This document shows positions 8,814 through 16,549 of a stretch of DNA of 64,000 nt, one piece after another. Location of the stretch: assembly GCA_030645575.1 (NCBI GenBank), contig JAUSMJ010000081.1, positions 1 to 64,000 of the forward strand. The letters run 5' to 3'. The notes below the pieces were generated by a model. That model searched no databases. It was given only the letters and a program-made list of their open reading frames with translations, and was not told where the DNA came from. Both the position numbers and the translations under genes were made by a program. Position 1 is the first letter of the stretch, and every line of letters starts with the position of its first letter. The DNA is from Caulobacter sp. GTDB lineage: Bacteria; Pseudomonadota; Alphaproteobacteria; Caulobacterales; Caulobacteraceae.

Positions 8814-8912
8814 TGCGTGCTTCGACACGGCCCTTCAGGCCTGCTCAGCATGACGTGCGCAAATTCTACGTCATCCTGAGCAGCCCGCGCAGCGGGCGTG
8901 TCGAAGGACGCA
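8814..8912. repeat. Inverted REP-like element in rplT-pheS spacer
   Basis: The left arm contains GCTTCGACACG and GCTCAGCATGACGT; the right arm contains ACGTCATCCTGAGCAGC and CGTGTCGAAGGA, the reverse complement with a few differences. The TTCGACA...CTGAGCA...ATGACG core is a dispersed intergenic repeat seen in many alphaproteobacteria. It lies upstream of pheS and after the rplT terminator. Confidence 0.7.
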
Positions 8913-8928
8913 CGACGCGGGGCCAAGC

Positions 8929-8962
8929 AAAAGGCCCCCCGGCTCACACCGGAGGGCCTTTC
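8929..8962 (-). terminator. Intrinsic terminator after rpmI-rplT
   Basis: On the minus strand, AAAGGCCCTCCGG and CCGGGGGGCCTTTT form a stem with a short loop about 30 nt after the rplT stop, followed by a T-rich stretch. This separates rpmI-rplT from pheS. Confidence 0.8.
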
Positions 8963-8991
8963 AAGTTCCGGGGACGTATCGTCCCGTGACC

Positions 8992-9348
8992 TCAAGCCAG
9001 CGCGGCGCGAACCTTGTCGGCGATGGCCTTGAACGCGACGGGGTCCTGACCGGCGATGTCGGAGAGAACCTTGCGGTCGATTTCGACCCCGGCCTGATCA
9101 AGGCCGTGGATAAACTGCGAGTAGGTGAAGCCTTCCAGACGCGCCGCGGCGTTGATGCGCTGGATCCACAGGCTGCGGAAGCTGCGCTTGCGGACCTTGC
9201 GGTCGCGGTAGGCGTACTGGCCGGCCTTGTCGACAGCGGCCTTGGCCGTGCGGATGGTGTTCTTGCGGCGGCCATAGAAACCCTTGGCCTGTTCAAGAAC
9301 CTTCTTGTGCTTGGCGTGGGCGGTGACGCCCCGTTTGACGCGAGCCAT
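8992..9348 (-). CDS. rplT: 50S ribosomal protein L20
   Basis: This 118-residue protein binds 23S rRNA early in large-subunit assembly. It starts [18 protein letters not shown] and contains '[19 protein letters not shown]' and '[20 protein letters not shown]', diagnostic for L20. Length is normal. It lies 16 nt after rpmI. In many bacteria L20 represses its own operon by binding the leader mRNA; whether that applies here cannot be read directly. Confidence 0.99.
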   Translation of the reverse strand: MARVKRGVTAHAKHKKVLEQAKGFYGRRKNTIRTAKAAVDKAGQYAYRDRKVRKRSFRSLWIQRINAAARLEGFTYSQFIHGLDQAGVEIDRKVLSDIAGQDPVAFKAIADKVRAALA

Positions 9349-9364
9349 TGTTCAGCGCTCCTTC

Positions 9365-9565
9365 TTACAGGCCGTAGGGCAGGTAGGACTTGATCGTCTT
9401 CGAATCCGAAGCGCTCATGACCTTCGTGCCGCGCTGCTGGCGGATGTATTTGCCGTTGTGGCTGATGAGCCGGTGGCGCTTGCCGGCGACGCCGGCCTTC
9501 AGCTTGCCGGTGGCCGTCAGTTTGAAGCGCTTTTTGGCGCCTGACTTGGTCTTCAGTTTGGGCAT
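9365..9565 (-). CDS. rpmI: 50S ribosomal protein L35
   Basis: This is a 66-residue basic protein, '[20 protein letters not shown]' onward, with '[15 protein letters not shown]' near the middle, matching L35 over its full length. The start at 9565 gives the standard N-terminus, although the frame is open upstream. It is followed by rplT. infC, the usual first gene of this operon, is not adjacent here but about 5 kb away on the same strand (14881-15414). Confidence 0.99.
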   Translation of the reverse strand: MPKLKTKSGAKKRFKLTATGKLKAGVAGKRHRLISHNGKYIRQQRGTKVMSASDSKTIKSYLPYGL

Positions 9566-9607
9566 TTTGCTCAGGGCCTGGGCCCTGTCCTCTGTAGAGA
9601 CGCATAA

Positions 9608-9641
9608 GAACCGCCAAGGCATGCCGTTGGCCTGGCGGTTC
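9608..9641 (-). promoter_or_regulatory. Stable hairpin upstream of rpmI
   Basis: GAACCGCCAAGGC and GCCTGGCGGTTC pair over 12 bases with one bulged A and a 9-nt loop. It lies 43 nt after the S41 peptidase stop and about 40 nt before the rpmI start. It could terminate the upstream gene, although the following T-run is weak, or be a leader structure for L20/L35 autoregulation. The sequence does not decide between them. Confidence 0.45.
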
Positions 9642-9685
9642 AGGAAGGCGGGGCTAATACGGCAAAGACGCGCCTTGGGCAAGCT

Positions 9686-11035
9686 TCAGTGACGGGCCAG
9701 CCGCACCGGCTCGGGGTCGCCCTGCCAGGTCAGTTCCAGGGCCCCGGGGACGAAACGGGCCCGCAGGTTCGCGGCGCCTTCGGCCGCGAACAGGCCATTG
9801 TCGTCCAGCGGGATCAGCCGTCGCTCCGGCCGATCAGCGCGCGTCAACCACAGCGAACCGTCGCGGAAGCTAATCTCCGCACCACCATAGCGTCCCGCCA
9901 GCGCCTGCAGTCGCTCCGGCGCCAAGGTGACGGGGCGCAGGCGGGCCTCGGCGTCGATCAGGGCCCAGGCATAGTTCTCCCGCTGGCGCGCCGTGGCTGT
10001 CGTGGACGCCGCCAGCCCAGTCAGCGCCCGTTTCAGGGCCACGTCGAGCGCCTGCGTCGGCGAGGCGTCGATATCGGGCTTCACGCCCACGCCTTCCCAG
10101 TTGGTCCCGCTGACCGCATGCACCGGGCGGCCGGCCGAGACGCTGAGCACGAAGCCCGGCGCGATCGGCATCTGGTCGTTGTTGTTGGCCCCGCCGCCGG
10201 TGGTGGTCCCGATCCGTTCGCCAAGCCTGAACTGCTGGACGTGGTAGGCGAACTCCTCGCAGGCCGAGAAACAGCCGCCGTCGGTCAGCACGTAGAGCGG
10301 CTTGCCGATCAGCCGGCCGGCCGGGAGGAACTCCCTGGCTCGCGACTGCTCCGGCGTCTCCGACGCGCGGGTGAAGGTCAGCAGCAGGGCGCCGGGCTTC
10401 ATGAAGTGGCTGGTCAGGTAGTTGACCGCGGCGCCCGAGCCGCCGCCGTTGCCCCGCAGGTCGATCACCACCGCGTCGCCGCCCCTCAGGAAGCGCATGG
10501 CGTCGTCGTAGGCCTGGCCGGTTTCGTCATCGATCCAGTGGAAGCCGGCGATCTTCAGATAGCGGACGTTGCCGGGAAGGATCTTCATCTCGGTCAGGCC
10601 GTGGTTGTCGCTCAGGGCCCGCTCGCGCCAGAAGGCCAGCGCCTCGGCTTCGGCCGTGGCGGCGGGCGCGGACAGGGCGGCGTACTCGGCCGGGTCGGCC
10701 AACAGGTACATATGCTTGTCGTGGCTCGAGGCGGCGAGGTCCTTGCTGACCGCCTCGGCGAAGGCGACCGGGCTGTCGAGGTTATAGCGCCCGGCCTTCT
10801 CGGCCTTGGTCAGGGCGGCGACGATGGCGGCGCGCCTCTCCGGGAAGACGTAGAGCTGGCTCACCTTGGCGCGGATCTCCGCCAGCACGGCGGCGCGCTG
10901 GGCGGGGGTCAGGGACGCGGCGGGCGCCACGGCGGCCGGCGGCGCGGCCGGGGGCTGGGCGAACCCGGGCGCCGCGGCGCCGGCGAGAACGAGCGCACCG
11001 AGGGCGGCGGCGAGGAGCTTTGATTTGGTGATCAT
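9686..11035 (-). CDS. Secreted S41-family peptidase
   Basis: This 449-residue protein has a signal peptide: MITKSKLLAAALGALVLAG, cleaved near 'GFAQPP'. A tail-specific-protease (S41) core follows. 'RYLKIAGFHWIDDETGQAYDDA' precedes 'AVVIDLRGNGGGSGAAVNYL', the typical S41 strand. 'VLTDGGCFSACEEFAYHVQQ' carries the candidate nucleophile Ser, and 'GTTTGGGANNN' follows. A lipocalin-like C-terminal extension (about 365-449) is present. There is no clear PDZ domain, so it is closer to the retinoid-binding/TSPc single-domain enzymes than to CtpA. It lies 11 nt after a MarR gene that should regulate it. Confidence 0.88.
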   Translation of the reverse strand: MITKSKLLAAALGALVLAGAAAPGFAQPPAAPPAAVAPAASLTPAQRAAVLAEIRAKVSQLYVFPERRAAIVAALTKAEKAGRYNLDSPVAFAEAVSKDLAASSHDKHMYLLADPAEYAALSAPAATAEAEALAFWRERALSDNHGLTEMKILPGNVRYLKIAGFHWIDDETGQAYDDAMRFLRGGDAVVIDLRGNGGGSGAAVNYLTSHFMKPGALLLTFTRASETPEQSRAREFLPAGRLIGKPLYVLTDGGCFSACEEFAYHVQQFRLGERIGTTTGGGANNNDQMPIAPGFVLSVSAGRPVHAVSGTNWEGVGVKPDIDASPTQALDVALKRALTGLAASTTATARQRENYAWALIDAEARLRPVTLAPERLQALAGRYGGAEISFRDGSLWLTRADRPERRLIPLDDNGLFAAEGAANLRARFVPGALELTWQGDPEPVRLARH

Positions 11036-11046
11036 GGCGGTTCCGT

Positions 11047-11520
11047 TCAGAGGAGGTCTTTGGCGCGGGCCTGGATGGACCGGCGGTCCAGAGCCCGGGC
11101 GAGGTCTTCGAGGTTGTGGAGCAGGCCGGGGGCGTCCCGCTCCAGCACCTGGGCGGTGGCGGCGTTGATCGCGTCCCACAGGGGTTGCAGTTGCAGCGCC
11201 GTGGCCGCGCCCAGCGGCGTCAGGGCCAGGTCCTGGCGGCGACCGTCGGCCGGATCGGCGCGGGCCTCGATCAGGCCTTCGCGGGTCAGGGCCGCGCGCA
11301 CCTGGCTGACGGCCGCGTGCGTCACGCCCAGCCGCCGCGCCAGCGCCCCGACCGACAGCGGGCCGTGGGCGCTCAAGGTCGAGAACACGGCGTACCAGCG
11401 CGGCTCGAAGCGGACGCCAGCCTCGGCGTAGAGGGCCGTCACGTCGCGGTCGAGCCGGTCGATCAGCCGGCGCAGGCGCGAGCCGAAGCCGAGCCCGGGG
11501 TCGAAAAGGGTCGAGGTCAT
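11047..11520 (-). CDS. MarR-family transcriptional regulator
   Basis: This 157-residue regulator has a winged helix at about residues 50-110: 'HGPLSVGALARRLGVTHAAV' (helix-turn-helix) and 'IEARADPADGRRQDLALTP' (wing). The C-terminal helices should dimerise. It is transcribed with the S41 peptidase, 11 nt upstream of that gene. A perfect 12-bp palindrome lies 8 nt before its start codon, so it probably represses its own two-gene operon. The effector is unknown. Confidence 0.9.
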   Translation of the reverse strand: MTSTLFDPGLGFGSRLRRLIDRLDRDVTALYAEAGVRFEPRWYAVFSTLSAHGPLSVGALARRLGVTHAAVSQVRAALTREGLIEARADPADGRRQDLALTPLGAATALQLQPLWDAINAATAQVLERDAPGLLHNLEDLARALDRRSIQARAKDLL

Positions 11521-11527
11521 AAACTCA

Positions 11528-11539
11528 GTAAGCGCTTAC
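11528..11539. promoter_or_regulatory. Palindromic operator before MarR gene
   Basis: GTAAGCGCTTAC is a perfect 12-bp palindrome, 8 nt upstream of the MarR-family start codon. It would overlap the ribosome-binding region or core promoter. It fits a MarR autoregulatory site by position; no binding data are available here. Confidence 0.5.
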
Positions 11540-11596
11540 CGATCTCCGCGTGGCAAGGGGCGCGGGGATTAAATTCCTGTCACGGACAGGACGGCG

Positions 11597-12817
11597 TCAA
11601 GCGCTGCGCCGAACCGCCTTGCTCACTTGCCAGGCCATGAACAGCGCCGGCAGGCACAGGCCGGCCGCCACGGCGAACGGCGCGCTGGGGCCAAAGCCGG
11701 CGAACAGCGGCGCGGCCATCAGCGGGCCGATGATCCGCGCCAGGGCGCCGGCGGCGGTGTTGAGGCCCATCATCTCGCCCTGGCGTTCGGACGACACCGA
11801 CCTGGAGATGATCGCCCCGATGCTGGGAAAGGTCAGCGACTGGCCCAGCGCCACGGTGACCATTCCGACCACGGCCAGCGGCCAGGCATCGACGAACGGC
11901 TGCAGCGCGAAGCCTAGGAAGATCAGCGCCAGGCCGATCATCATCGTCGTGGTCTCGCCGATCCGCCGCGCGAGGAAGCCGGTCAACAGACCCTGGGCGA
12001 AGGTCGCGGTGATGGCGATGACGAAGAAGCAGAAGCCGATCTGTTTCGGACCCCAGTCGAACTTCGCATAGGCCCACAGGCCGAACGTCGCCTCCATGCC
12101 CGCGAACCCGGCCATGGAGATCAGCGTCACGAGCAGGGTGCGCCAGATCACCGGATGGGCCATGGCGTCGCCCAGCCCCTCCAGCCGGCCGCGCTGGGGC
12201 GCGTCCCCGTGACCATGGCGCGTCTCGCGCACGAACAGGGTGATGCCGATCCCCGCGGCCAGGGCCAGGCCGGCCGCGAACAACAGCGGCGGACGAAAGC
12301 CCACGGTGCCCAGGTCCGCCCGGGCCAGCAGGCCGCCGATCGACGGGCCGGTCATGAAGCCCAGGCTGAAGGCCGCCCCCATCAGCCCCAGCCGCCCGGC
12401 GCGCCGGTCGGGCGGGGTCACGTCGGCCATATAGCCCTGGATGGTCGAGATATTGCCGGTCAGCACCCCGCCGGCCAGCCGGATCAGGCAGGCCACCCAC
12501 AGGTTCGGCGCGAACGCCAGCAGCACATAGGTCAGGGCGTTGCCGAAGATGGTCATCATCAGCACCGGCCGCCGCCCGATCCGGTCCGACAGCCGGCCCC
12601 ACAGCGGCTCGGCGAAGAAATTGCCGACCGAGAAGGCCGCGAACAGCACGAACACCTGCCAGTCCGGCGCGCCGAACGACTTGGCGTAGAACGGCAGCAG
12701 CGGAATGATCACCCCGAACCCGGCGATGTTGATGAACACCACCGCCAGCAGGACGTAGAGGGCGCGGCTGTCGCCCTGCGAGGGGGCAGGCGTGGAGGTT
12801 GTGGGTACGGCGGCCAT
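11597..12817 (-). CDS. TetA-like MFS drug exporter (DHA1)
   Basis: This is a 406-residue exporter with 12 predicted transmembrane segments. Motif A is well formed, 'EPLWGRLSDRIGRRPVLMM' at about residues 72-90, and TM1 reads 'VVFINIAGFGVIIPLLPFYA', typical of the TetA/MdtG (TCR) group. Motif C is 'LGFMTGPSIGGLL'. No tetR gene is adjacent and no specific drug can be assigned. It is a single gene; the next gene upstream on the same strand is the hydrolase 47 nt away. Confidence 0.93.
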   Translation of the reverse strand: MAAVPTTSTPAPSQGDSRALYVLLAVVFINIAGFGVIIPLLPFYAKSFGAPDWQVFVLFAAFSVGNFFAEPLWGRLSDRIGRRPVLMMTIFGNALTYVLLAFAPNLWVACLIRLAGGVLTGNISTIQGYMADVTPPDRRAGRLGLMGAAFSLGFMTGPSIGGLLARADLGTVGFRPPLLFAAGLALAAGIGITLFVRETRHGHGDAPQRGRLEGLGDAMAHPVIWRTLLVTLISMAGFAGMEATFGLWAYAKFDWGPKQIGFCFFVIAITATFAQGLLTGFLARRIGETTTMMIGLALIFLGFALQPFVDAWPLAVVGMVTVALGQSLTFPSIGAIISRSVSSERQGEMMGLNTAAGALARIIGPLMAAPLFAGFGPSAPFAVAAGLCLPALFMAWQVSKAVRRSA

Positions 12818-12864
12818 CAGGGGCGGGGTCTACGCCGTCGCGACGGCGGCGGCAAATGCGCGAC

Positions 12865-13671
12865 TTACGTCGTGCTGCCCTGGATTCGCTTGTCGAGCCA
12901 GGTCAGGATCTGAGTTGCGGCGGCCTCCCAAAGGGTATCGCCCATCACGTCATGGGCCGTCGGCACAACGATGTGTGCGCCGCCGTAGGCTCGGGCCAGC
13001 CTCACATTCTTGTAGCGAGGGATCGACCAGTCGCGCTGGCCAGAGACGACGAGGGTGGGCATCGCTGTTGGCGCGGGTCGCGGTGGGTCGCGGTAGAATG
13101 CATCTGTCGCGGCGGCGAATGCAGTCAGCCCATCGAGCCGCCGAATAATGCGCTCGCGCTCCGCGTCAGGGAGATCGGGTGACAGAAAGAAACTCAGGAA
13201 TGCCGGCAGGGCCTGGGCCATGTCGCCCTGGCTCACGGCGCGCCGCATGGCCTGCGGATGGGTGAGAAACATGCGCAACGCGGCGCGGTTGGACCCTCCG
13301 ATTGGAGATGGCGCCAGCAGGACCATTCCCGGGAAGTCGCCCTCGGCGGCAATTTTCTGGGCGATTGTTCCACCCAGCGAGTGGCCGACAAGGATTGGGC
13401 GTTGATCTAGTTGTTCGACCGCCCAGCGAACATCATCCACATAGTCGGCAAGTCGCCAGGCGTTATGGCGACCGGTCCGGCGGCTGGCGCCGTGGTCGCG
13501 CAGGCTAATGGCATGGCAACTGAACCCCCGATCCGCGAACCAAGGCATGAAATGGTCGGCCCAGCACCAGGCGCCATGAAATCCTCCATGAATGAACAGG
13601 AGTGGCGGCGCCCGCCTTTGCCGCCGGGCTGGCCGTGAAATCAGCTCCAGTCCGTTGTCTCCGCCTGTCAT
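12865..13671 (-). CDS. Alpha/beta hydrolase
   Basis: This 268-residue enzyme has the alpha/beta-hydrolase elements in order: 'LLFIHGGFHGAWCWADHFMP' (oxyanion HGG), nucleophile elbow 'GHSLGGT' with Ser at about residue 108, acid Asp in 'VVSGQRDWSIP', and His in 'PTAHDVMGD'. The ATG at 13671 overlaps the stop of the small membrane protein (ATGA), so the two are coupled. The substrate is unknown; the short cap suggests an esterase or lactonase-type enzyme. An HxlR regulator is divergent from this pair and is the likely controller. Confidence 0.88.
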   Translation of the reverse strand: MTGGDNGLELISRPARRQRRAPPLLFIHGGFHGAWCWADHFMPWFADRGFSCHAISLRDHGASRRTGRHNAWRLADYVDDVRWAVEQLDQRPILVGHSLGGTIAQKIAAEGDFPGMVLLAPSPIGGSNRAALRMFLTHPQAMRRAVSQGDMAQALPAFLSFFLSPDLPDAERERIIRRLDGLTAFAAATDAFYRDPPRPAPTAMPTLVVSGQRDWSIPRYKNVRLARAYGGAHIVVPTAHDVMGDTLWEAAATQILTWLDKRIQGSTT

Positions 13672-14039
13672 GGTGCGACCGTCCGTTGCGCCAGGCCGCG
13701 CTGCTGCAAGAGTGCAAACAGGGCAACCAGGCCGGTCGGCACGCCGATCAAAAACCAGCCCAAGGCGTCGATCACGGTCATGTTCGCCAGGGAGTAGAGG
13801 CTGGCGATGGCGACAAATCCCCAGTCGAGCAGGATGATCGTCCGCGCCAGCCAGGCAAACGGACGAAACGCCGCGAACAGGAGCATTGGAACGTATGACA
13901 TGAGCATGAGGCCCAGCCCGATCGTCCAAAGCTGCGGAATAGCAGTGTGGCTGACGACCATCTTGGCGCCGGCGAGGCAGATGGCTGCGCAGGTCGCGGT
14001 CAGGGCGGCGTTTAGCAGCAAGGCTTGCTTCAGTCCCAT
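13668..14039 (-). CDS. Small four-TM membrane protein, unknown function
   Basis: This 123-residue protein is almost entirely hydrophobic, with four predicted membrane helices (about 8-27, 40-60, 66-84 and 93-112). I do not recognise the family. It is coupled by ATGA overlap to an alpha/beta hydrolase and divergent from an HxlR regulator 64 nt away. The intergenic region is AT-rich (TTAATTATATATAG), a plausible shared operator and promoter. A transport or membrane-anchoring role for the pair is only a guess. Confidence 0.8.
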   Translation of the reverse strand: MGLKQALLLNAALTATCAAICLAGAKMVVSHTAIPQLWTIGLGLMLMSYVPMLLFAAFRPFAWLARTIILLDWGFVAIASLYSLANMTVIDALGWFLIGVPTGLVALFALLQQRGLAQRTVAP

Positions 14040-14103
14040 CGCGCAGCTCGCTTTAATTATATATAGTAACCCACGGATAATTCGTTTGCGCTAGAGAGGC
14101 AAG

Positions 14104-14712
14104 GTGGAGAAACGCAACTATCGACAATCCTGTGCCGTCGCCCGTGGGTCGGACCTGCTTGGTGAGCGCTGGACCCTTCTGATTGTCCGCGACCTTCTGA
14201 TTGCCCCACGCCGCTTTTCCGAGCTGCAGGCTCGGCTACAGGGAATGGGCGCCAACCTTTTGGCAAAGCGCCTGCGAGCGCTGACGGCGGCGGGCCTTGT
14301 CGCCGCCCCCGGGTTGGATCGCTGCTATACCCTCACCGAGCGAGGTTCAGCGCTGGAGCCGCTGATTCTCGAACTGGTTCGATGGACATTGGGGTGGCTC
14401 GAACCCAATGGTAGTTCGCAGGGCCTTCACTTTCCGGACTGGGATTTGCTGGCGTTGAAGGCGCTGTTCCGACCCGACGCCGGCCGGCCTCGACCGTTGA
14501 TGGCGCGCTTTGAGGTGGACGGTTGGATTGCGTGGGTGCGCATCGACAACTCAACCTGCCACATCGGCCTGGGCGAGCCCCCCGCGGGCCCGGATATCGA
14601 ATTTCCGTGCTACATTCCCGCTCTGCAAAGGCGTGGCGACATCGTTGGGAAACTGCCCCGGCATCTCGAAACTACGGCAAACGAATTCCTTGAAGCCTTC
14701 GGAGGCGCCTAG
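14104..14712 (+). CDS. HxlR-family transcriptional regulator
   Basis: This 202-residue regulator has an HxlR/DUF24 winged helix at residues 5-95: 'CAVARGSDLLGERWTLLIVR', 'RRFSELQARLQGMGANLLAK' and 'LTERGSALEPLILELVRW'. The C-terminal ~100 residues form an extra domain not found in minimal HxlR proteins, perhaps an SCP2-like ligand-binding domain. The GTG at 14104 sits directly after the AT-rich divergent region. It most likely regulates the divergent membrane protein/hydrolase pair. Confidence 0.9.
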   Translation: MEKRNYRQSCAVARGSDLLGERWTLLIVRDLLIAPRRFSELQARLQGMGANLLAKRLRALTAAGLVAAPGLDRCYTLTERGSALEPLILELVRWTLGWLEPNGSSQGLHFPDWDLLALKALFRPDAGRPRPLMARFEVDGWIAWVRIDNSTCHIGLGEPPAGPDIEFPCYIPALQRRGDIVGKLPRHLETTANEFLEAFGGA

Positions 14713-14822
14713 GACTGCGGGGGCTCTGAGCAAAATGGCTCATGCCGTCCCGTTGTGTCGGAAGTGGGATCGCGCACCTTTCACGATCACGGTTGGCGCC
14801 TTTGGCAACCGCGCCCAAACGC

Positions 14823-14853
14823 AAAACGCCCCGACCGTGAGGCCGGGGCGTTT
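14823..14853. terminator. Intrinsic terminator after infC
   Basis: ACGCCCCG and CGGGGCGT form a stem with T-rich flanks on both strands. It lies 28 nt after the infC stop on the minus strand and about 110 nt after the HxlR stop on the plus strand, so it can serve both convergent genes. Confidence 0.8.
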
Positions 14854-14880
14854 CGTTGTCCGGAGATCGAACCTCGGCGC

Positions 14881-15414
14881 CTACCGCGGCGCGAGGATCA
14901 TGATCATCTGGCGGCCTTCCATGCGGGGCTCGTACTCGCATTTGGCCACCGGCTCGAATTCGGCGCGGACCTTCTGCAGCAGCTTCATGCCCAGTTCCGG
15001 GTGGGCCATTTCGCGGCCGCGGAAGCGCAAGGTGACCTTGACCTTGTCGCCCTCCTCGAAGAAGCGGGTCATCGAGCGGGTCTTCACCTCGTAGTCGTGC
15101 ACGTCGATGTTGGGACGGAGCTTGATCTCCTTGATCTCCACCACCTTCTGACGCTTGCGCGCTTCGTTCTTCTTCTTCTGTTCCTGGAACTTGAACTTGC
15201 CGTAGTCCAGGATCTTGCAGACGGGCGGGTCCGCGTTGGGAACGATCTCGACGAGGTCCAGGCCGGCTTCCTCGGCGGCCTCGAGGGCGGCGGAGGTCGG
15301 CATCTCACCCTGCTTCTCGCCGTTCTGGTCGATCAGCAGGACGCGCGGGACGCGGATCTCGTCGTTGATGCGCGGCCCGTCCTTGACGGGCGGCGTATTG
15401 TTGGGACGGCGAAT
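14881..15414 (-). CDS. infC: Translation initiation factor IF-3 (ATT start)
   Basis: IF-3 binds the 30S subunit and enforces start-codon fidelity. The frame upstream of the first ATG (15303) continues with '[20 protein letters not shown]', the conserved IF-3 N-domain, so the ATG cannot be the start. The only suitable codon after an in-frame TAA is ATT at 15414, 8 nt downstream of GGAG. An AUU start is the classical autoregulatory feature of infC. The product is 177 residues, with N-domain, '[20 protein letters not shown]' linker and C-domain. It is monocistronic here, apart from rpmI-rplT. Confidence 0.95.
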   Translation of the reverse strand: MRRPNNTPPVKDGPRINDEIRVPRVLLIDQNGEKQGEMPTSAALEAAEEAGLDLVEIVPNADPPVCKILDYGKFKFQEQKKKNEARKRQKVVEIKEIKLRPNIDVHDYEVKTRSMTRFFEEGDKVKVTLRFRGREMAHPELGMKLLQKVRAEFEPVAKCEYEPRMEGRQMIMILAPR

Positions 15415-15577
15415 AGGCGGTGCTCCGGCGGCTGTTTACACAATAGGACGCGGCGCGCCGAAGCGTTCCGTGTCCGCAGCCTGTTATATGACCGTCCCCT
15501 CTCTCCCGATCAAGCGCGGCGAGGCCACAACGGTCCGGGGAAATGCAGTCTACTGCCGACGCCCTGCTCCCTGCCGC

Positions 15578-16549
15578 CTAACGCGGCAGCAGCGACCAGG
15601 CCGCCTGGGCCACGGTATCGACCGACAGTTCGGCCAGCGTCGGGGCCTGGATCACGGCGACATGGCCGCGCGGGGCGTTGACCAGGGTGTCGGGCGCGCC
15701 GTCGAACAGGGCGATGGTCGGGGCCCCGGCCGCGGCGATCAGATGCATCGGGCCGGTGTTGTTGCCCACGGCCAGCGCCGCGCGGGCCCCAAGCACGGCG
15801 ATCTGGGCGAAATCGGTCCGGCCTGTCAGGTCGCGGGCCTGGCCGACGGTCTTCTGGATGGTCCTGGCCATGGCGCTTTCCTGCGGCCCGCCGATGACCA
15901 CGATGTCGTAGCCGCGGGCCTTCAGCCGGCTGGCCAGCTCGGCGTAGCGGGCGAGCGGCCAGCGCTTCTCCGGCTTGTTCTCGCCGCCGCCGGGGACCAT
16001 CAGCACGAACGGTCTGGGCGCGGCGGCGCCGGCCACGGGCCGGGGCTCGGACGCGCGGCGCAGGATCCAGCTGAGGTCCGGCGGCGGCGCGTCGCCAGGC
16101 GTGGTCGGGGCGTCCGGCCAGGCGCCGGCCACCTGCAGCTGCTCGGCGTGGCGCTCCAGGGTGTGCATGTGCTCGCGCGAGGGATTGCGGTGACGCCACC
16201 GCGCGCCGGGCGCCGCGCCCGACCAGGCCGGCGGAAAGGGCCGCAGCAGCTGGAACAGGAACCGGCTGGTCGAGGAACTTTCGAGGTCATAGACGCGGTC
16301 ATAGCGCGCCGCCTTGACCTGGCCGCGCAGCGCCAGCCACTCGCCGGGCGAGCCGGGGCGGGCGGTGGTCTCGATGCTGTTGAAATACGGGCTGGCCCGG
16401 GCCAGGGCCTCGAACTGCGGCACGGTCAGCAGGGTGATCTTCGCATGGGGATGAGCCAGGCGAATGCGCTTCATGGCCGCCAGCGACAGCACGAACTCGC
16501 CGATCGAGCCGGCCTCGATCACCAGCACTTTCCTGATCTCGCGCGTCAC
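15578..16549 (-). CDS. Glycosyltransferase family 9 (heptosyltransferase-like)
   Basis: This 323-residue GT-B enzyme resembles ADP-heptose:LPS heptosyltransferases. Landmarks are 'VIEAGSIGEFVLSLAAMKRI' at the N-terminus (the GDxL-like start), 'GGGENKPEKRWPLARYAEL' in the middle, and 'LGARAALAVGNNTGPMHLIA' plus 'PTIALFDGAPD' at the sugar-nucleotide site. GTG at 16549 overlaps the upstream GT4 stop (GTGA). The pair should work in succession on LPS core or another envelope glycan. The sugar transferred is not certain. Confidence 0.9.
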   Translation of the reverse strand: MTREIRKVLVIEAGSIGEFVLSLAAMKRIRLAHPHAKITLLTVPQFEALARASPYFNSIETTARPGSPGEWLALRGQVKAARYDRVYDLESSSTSRFLFQLLRPFPPAWSGAAPGARWRHRNPSREHMHTLERHAEQLQVAGAWPDAPTTPGDAPPPDLSWILRRASEPRPVAGAAAPRPFVLMVPGGGENKPEKRWPLARYAELASRLKARGYDIVVIGGPQESAMARTIQKTVGQARDLTGRTDFAQIAVLGARAALAVGNNTGPMHLIAAAGAPTIALFDGAPDTLVNAPRGHVAVIQAPTLAELSVDTVAQAAWSLLPR

